The notes under the pieces were generated by a model. The model searched no databases. It was not told the DNA's origin and saw only the letters and a program-made list of their open reading frames with translations. 64,000 nt of DNA from Anaspis maculata. Its lineage: Eukaryota; Arthropoda; Insecta; Coleoptera; Scraptiidae. Where the stretch lies: positions 126,483,050-126,547,049 of the forward strand of contig OX421961.1 of assembly GCA_949128115.1 (NCBI GenBank). The letters run 5' to 3'. The translations under genes were made by a program, and so were the position numbers. This document shows, piece by piece, positions 58,568 through 64,000 of the stretch; positions within the stretch are counted from its first letter, which is position 1, and each line of letters begins with the position of its first letter.

Positions 58568-61257
58568 TATACATTCCTTGGTACTGAATTTTCAATATTT
58601 TGATGATTTCAGAGGGCCTTCAAAACATTTTACAGTAAAGCTGTGAGCTGACCACTTCTTTAGTGTATAAAGTGAAGCTTATAGAGCAAATCCATATTGA
58701 TATTGGACTCGTGTTAGGTGCTTAGAGTGTCGCATATAGGCTAAATCGAAGAAATATGTAAAATTTCTCTGATCTGATTTGATTCCCTCAGTACACCCTG
58801 TATATGTACAATGTGACGTTTTTGATATATTCGTAATCAACGGTTCAAGAGAAAGAGTTTAAGACCATCACCGCAACTATAGCATGAAGGATTCTAGTCC
58901 GGCTGTTAAGAGGAACCACCTTGCATTTCAGAGACAAGCGACGAAATTTGGCACACTTGTTCACTAGACCCTACTTTTCGATTTAAGAAATGTTGCCACC
59001 ATCTGCGGTCGCGTAGCACTTTATACAGGGTTCAGTAGAAAAAATTTGTTGAAAAATCGTAAATCGGGATATTGATGACTGATTCCATGCCCATGGAAAT
59101 GCTGCAAACAGTTTTGAAATATCTTGAGGCGTTTCCGAAATACGCTGAAAGAAGTGAAATTTCTTCACCTTTTTTCTTTTTTCAATAAATCAGTTGTTTT
59201 TGGAGATATTGAGCTGCAACTTGATATTCCAGCAAACAAATATGTTTTCAATGAAACGCGATGTGGAGCCATCGACAAAGCCTGCTAGATTCGAAACTAA
59301 GATCTTCAACTTTTTTTCCATCATGAGCGCCATCTTGAAATTGCCCTTCGTGAAATTGTTGAAAAAACAACAGGTAACGACTTTATTGGACACACACGAT
59401 GTTTCATCATGAAAAACCAGGTACTCAATTGTGGCAATGACCTCTTCGCCCAAGAAACGTTATCAAGTTCGTTTTTCTTGTTTTTCCTCAACTCACGTGA
59501 CAGTCATGACCAAATCAAACTTTGGATCAAATGAATGTTTGCGATATTTCAATTAACATTGTTTTTCAACGTCAGTCACCAAATTTTATCATCATCAGTT
59601 CAGTGGTGTTCTTTTGGCAAACAGTTGAACAAAAAGTTTGCTTGAATATTTGTGAAAAGGGCAAAAAATGCAGGGTCACCTTCTGCCCTCAAACCCGATT
59701 AGAGAAAATATGTACCCAAAAGTGCTACTAACTGATACTGAAATGATTCGGAGGAATGTGCCCCATAGTTTAAAGCCAAGCTCAAACTGATTGTTACATT
59801 TTAGTTCGCAGGAGGGACGTGAAAAGTGTTGCTACAGCTTATATTTGAAGCGTTTCTGGCAATATTCAACAAAAAACGTTTCAAATATTAAGCTGTGGCA
59901 ACACTTTCGACGTCCCTCCTGCCGAAGTAGCATGGGAAAATTTATTTCGGTTAAACTTGAAACTACAGCAGACATTCCTCCGAACTTTTCCAGTATCAAT
60001 TGGTAGCATTTTTGGTAACAGATTTTCTATAATCTGGTTTGAAGGGACGACGTGGACCTGCCGTTTTTGTTTTTTTCACAAAAATCGTAGCAAACTTTTT
60101 GTTCAACTGTTTGCCAAAAGAACACCACTTAGCTGATGAGGATGAAATTCAGTGACTGGCTGCACAAAATAATGTGGATTATAATGTCGTCAACATCTAA
60201 TTGATCCAAAATTCCATTTGGTGATGGTTATCACCAAAGTTGAGGGAAATCAAGAAAAACTAACTTAATAACGTTTCTTGACCGAAGAGGTCATTGCTGC
60301 AATGCAGGAACTGGTTTTTCGTGATAAAATGAACGCGTGTGTCCAATTAAGTCGTTACCTGTTGTTTTTTCAACAATTTCACGAACGGCAATTTGAAGAT
60401 GACGCTCACGATGGAAAAAAAGTTGAAGATCTTAGTTTCGAATCTAGCAGGCTTTGTCGATGGCTTTACATCGCGTTCCATAAAAAACATATTTGTTTGC
60501 CGGAATATCAAGTTGCAGCTCAATATCTCCAGAAACAACTGATTTATTGAAAAAAGAAAAAAGGTGAAGAAATTTCACTTCTTTCAGCGTATTTCGGAAA
60601 CGCCTCAAGATATTTCAAAACTGTTTGCAGCATCTTCATGGGCATGGAATCAGTCGTCAATATCCTGATTTACATACGTCCACCGGTTATGGCTCACGAT
60701 TAACGATTTTTCAACAATTTTTTTTTACTGAACCCTGTATAAAAAGTCTGCACTATTTCCGCAGATGGTGGCAACATTTCTTAAATCGAAGAGTAGGGTC
60801 TAGTGAACAAGTGTGCCAAATTTCGTCGCTTGTCTCTAAAATGCAAGGTGGGTCCCATATATGTAGCTTAACGTCCGGACTATTCTCGAGAAATCTCATT
60901 TTGAAATTTTTTTGTCACATCGACATTTTAGTTTTTTCATTCAAGTGGCCATGGAGCTTTAACGACAATGCCTCTCGCGTCCAGAAGCTCTATCTCAAAA
61001 ACCATAGGTCGCAGAAAGGTCATTTAAAAACTATTCCATAGGGAATTTTATTGGTTTCAAAATGACTCTTTACATCTTTTGCTGTCAGATGACCTAGAAT
61101 CAAGATATTCGGCAAAAACCACGCTGGTACACTTCTTGTTGATGATGGCGACATGACGCCGACAATTCCGAAAGGGGGGAAATTAGTATGTCAAAACCTA
61201 AGCCACACAGATCGTTTTAAGCTAGTTTCCAGCCAGGAAACAATTATTTCCTTATTG

Positions 61258-62443
61258 AGCTGATTTTTGCTCCCTGGCGCCTGGGCTAGGGAGCAAAAAC
61301 CTGTGGCTAGTTGTGAACCTGTGGCCAGCATTTTCAAGGAAGCTAACACAACATCTAGAGAACAGCATTCATCGAAGGAACTACCAGACTTGTTAGAAGA
61401 CCTACTCCAGCGAAGCCCTGCTGAACTCAACGAGCGTCAGCGAAGATTGGTTTTTGAGTTACCGAAGAGGTTCAAAAACGTGTTCTCCGACAACTCGGGA
61501 GACTTTGGACGAAGAAAAATGGTACAACATCGGATCAATGTTGATGATGCTCAGCCAATCAAGCAGCCCCCCGTCCAATTTCATTCACCCGGATTGGAGA
61601 ACTACATAACCTGATTGACGACATGAAGAAGCAAGGGAGTAATAACTGAGCTTCCGTGTAGCTCTTAAGCCTCACCAATTGTTTTGGTGAAAAAGAAAAA
61701 TGGAACAACACGTTTCTGCGCCGATTACCGAAAGCTCAATGACGTTACCAAGAAAGACTCTTACCCGTTGTCAAGAATTGATGACACAATTGACGCCGTC
61801 TCTGGAGCAAGCTCAAGCTGGTTTTCTACGTTAGATCTACAGAGCCGCTACTGGTAGAAATGGACCCAAAAGACAAGGAAAGTACCGCTTTTGTTTCGTA
61901 TGCTGGACTTTGGCACCTCAAAGTCATGCCGTTCGATTTATGTAATGCCCCGGCGACCTTCGAGAGGTTGATGAAAGGGCTGTCATGGAAAACTGCTCTG
62001 GTATATTTGGACGATGTGATTGTTCATGACAAGAGTTTTCACGAAGAAATGGACCGACTCCAGCAAGTTTTCCGGAGATTACAAGAAGCACGCTTGGAGC
62101 TCGCTCAATCCAAAGAAACGTCACCTATTCCAAATAAAAGTGAAGTATCTGGGTCAAGTGATATCAAAAGATGACGTTCGAACCGACGAGGACAAAATTC
62201 AAGCTGAAAAGGATTGGGAGGCGCGAGGGAGCGTTCGAGAAGTTAGGAGTTTCCTTGGGTTATGTAGCTATTACCGCAAGTTTGTGAAAGGATACTTCCA
62301 GATTACTAAACCTCTCCACCGCGTCACAGAAGCCAAGAAACTATTTCGATGGACCGAGGAATGCCAACATACATTCGAAGACTTGATAATGCTCTGATAA
62401 CGAGTCCCGTATTGACACTTCCTAGAAACGAAGACACTTTATA
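61258..62443 (+). pseudogene. Ty3/gypsy pol relic, reverse-transcriptase part
   Basis: Continues the relic cut at 56746: KPVASCEPVASIFKEA, then FCADYRKLNDVTKKDSYPLS (61715), a STLDLQSRYW block (61835), PFDLCNAPATFERLMKGL (61929), VYLDDVIVH with intact YLDD (61998), KVKYLGQVISKDDV (62140) and LGLCSYYRKFVKGYF (62255). It ends at about 62443 after SPVLTLPRNEDTF, just before the RNase H motif. Several frameshifts. A perfect hairpin TTTTTGCTCCCTGGC / GGCTAGGGAGCAAAAA lies at the junction (61264-61300). Confidence 0.9.
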
Positions 62444-63852
62444 ACCACGTTTCAATTCGTTACCTTCCTGTGACCAGGTAGTTAGATACTGCAGAGGCCC
62501 GCCGACTACAAGTGGAGAATGGGGTGGGTAAATAAATAACTGGATAAATCTTAAATGGGCGCCACGTGGTTTAGTTGATTCACCACAGTACCGTTCTACA
62601 AGGTCGAAAGATGTTTGATCAAGAAAACACAAACTAAAAATAGTCAGAAGGGAAAATCAGACAAAGTCCAATTTGCCGCCAAGTCACTTGATACTCATCA
62701 CTTATTGCGCTCAAGTGAACCACGAAATAATGACCGCCACAATAAGGTAAGCACTTATGAAAAAAAAATACGTAGTTGTGATTGCGAAGGTAATAAAACA
62801 AATATATTCCAGAACCAATTCGTGTGTCTGTATTACTTGACAGGAAATGATAATGTTGGAAACAAAAAAAAAATTACGTGAAGGTAAGTACAGTTATAAG
62901 TTATATGAAGTGCAGTTGAAAATAAAATATCAGGTGTATCATAACCTGACTGACAAGAGCCTGAAGGGCCTAAGTGAGCTGATACCGTAAGTAGTGAACA
63001 ATAAACCAACACGTTAATGATACTGGGTGTAGCGGCGACACCATTCGACCGAAACAGGCAAGTATTGAGCCTCAGCCGTAGGTAGTGTCCTGTAAAAAAA
63101 ACACAAGCGCAACCTAAACAAGGATGTTACCTACGTGTACACGGGGCAGTCTTTGTTAGGGGCTAGACCGAAATTATCGACTACTACTACGACCAATTCC
63201 ACAACTACCCACCCGCGGCAAGCGCCAGTATGCGGCACTACGTAATAGTATTCAGAATTAAGCTATTAATCAAGCGCCAGAACTAATTCAACTACTTATG
63301 CATCAATTCAAGCACAATTTCAAAATACAATAAAATAAAAACAAATGTTAGACGTCACTACTGATTGATTGCAACTGATTTAAACTACGTGCTACGTGTC
63401 TACGGTTAGCAGTATATCTACGACCGAATAATAGTATTGACTACAACTACAAGCGTAATAGCACACTACACAAATAAAAATAAACAAAAAAGGAACCGAA
63501 GCATGCAACTTATCTGATGGTGGCGACCTAGATGACGGTGATGTGGTCTCGTGTATTGCTGATGACGCACACGAACGATAGGTACTTCCAAAAGGGCACG
63601 CTTCGATCAAGCCACTTTTACGTGTGCCTGTGTTAATCCGAACAAAGTTCGACGAAATCTCGACGGCCAATTCTCAATTCCAACGGGAAAAATGCACAAA
63701 ATCCGTCGAAGTTTCACTTTACAGGTAGCTACACGTTTTAGAAAAATAGCGACGCCACTTTTTCGTTTATCTCCACTGAGACTTCTTGTTTCTGTTTTTG
63801 CCGCGCAAGTGCAACAAAAAAACAGTGTCAGTTCATATGCTCGATTGGCAGC
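62444..63852. other. Spacer
   Basis: No gene, tandem array or paired terminal repeats are recognised. Confidence 0.4.
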
Positions 63853-64000
63853 AGTGGCGCAGCCAAGGGGGGGGCTAGGGGGCTATAGCCCCCCCCCCCC
63901 AGACAGTCTCGCTTTTTCACAGAAGCAATGAAAAATTTTGAACAAAATAAAAAAAATATTGTGTTCAACTGTTACCTTCTTTATCATTTAGAAAATAGAT
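63853..64000. mobile_element. Left end of a hAT-type element, cut by the window edge
   Basis: CAGTGGCGCAGCCAAGGGGG resembles the CAGTGGCGTAACTAG end at 20088 and is likewise followed by long G- and C-runs. The other end is outside the window. Confidence 0.55.

Larger units (their letters stand above)
57127..58888. mobile_element. Second-level palindrome nested in the 4.5 kb element
   Basis: TTCATGCTATAGTTGCGGTG at the left and its complement at the right (58869-58888) start arms that pair through GATGGTCTTAAA, GATTACGAATAT, CAAAAACGTCA and TTGTACATATACAG. The host arm is continuous across it (CTCGGGAATTC before, GGATTCTAGTCCGG after). GGAATTC / GGATTCT may be a worn target duplication. Confidence 0.82.
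56747..61257. mobile_element. 4.5 kb palindromic element inserted in the gypsy relic
   Basis: Ends CAATAAGGAAATAATTG and its complement. Arms continue through CTTAAAACGATCTGTGTAGC and its near-complement (61205), and GGCGACATGACGCCGACA (61147) mirrors 56840-56856. The palindrome centre lies at about 59865 (a GTTGCNACAGCTTA pair facing its complement). When the nested insert at 57127-58888 is left out, the two arms are about 1.35 kb each. I see no transposase. It has long arms and no coding sequence, like the other foldbacks in this window. Confidence 0.88.

Noticed and set aside
1..64000. CRISPR arrays, rRNA or tRNA genes
   Set aside because: No regular spacer-repeat structure, no rRNA-like conserved blocks, and no cloverleaf that I could recognise. 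The tRNA-Tyr-like match at 47173 is a primer binding site, not a gene.

Overview
This is insect nuclear DNA. It has spliced protein genes with 52-71 nt introns, AT-rich spacers, and a dense load of BEL/Pao, Ty3/gypsy, Jockey-type and I/R1-type retroelements, Tc1 and hAT relics, and many TA-flanked palindromic elements. The frequent TAGGTACCTA-type words recall some Hemiptera, but I cannot name the species. Host coding capacity is confined to the first 11.5 kb.

Genes. A nardilysin-like M16 metalloprotease (about 1012 aa) runs on the + strand as three coding exons: a proposed 1561-1585, then 1638-3994 and 9954-10610. The 5.96 kb second intron is filled with degenerate minisatellites. Only 4 nt beyond its stop lies the stop of a convergent, secreted S1 serine protease. 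That gene has three exons on the - strand (11495-11459, 11387-11237, 11179-10615; 250 aa), an intact catalytic triad and a crab-collagenase-like S1 pocket. A few weak candidate exons near 45.1-45.7 kb are the only other host-gene hint.

Repeats. From 11.8 to 46 kb the window is a patchwork. It holds hAT MITEs with exact 8-bp target duplications (11843, 18104, 20088). It holds long palindromes flanked by TA and ending in CAGGGTG (12744, 16592). A Tc1 relic with 460-bp inverted repeats lies at 14395, a solo LTR at 19581, and gypsy relics at 27.4-28.7 kb (+) and 31.6-32.1 kb (-). A striking satellite built on a palindromic decamer of GAAnnTTC type, the heat-shock-element pattern, lies at 33.4-36.2 kb and is interrupted by a MITE and by a truncated LINE. 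A 2.07 kb palindrome lies at 38.1-40.2 kb.

BEL/Pao element. A 6884-bp element fills 46629-53512. It has two 542-bp LTRs that look identical by eye, a CCAAG target duplication and a tRNA-Tyr primer site. Its gag-pol frame is broken by one in-frame UAG, and its protease active site is altered.

Right end. A gypsy pol relic (56300-62443) is split by a 4.5 kb palindromic element. That element contains a second palindrome, which contains a third plus a small MITE: a nested stack of insertions. A hAT-type end begins at 63853 and runs off the window.
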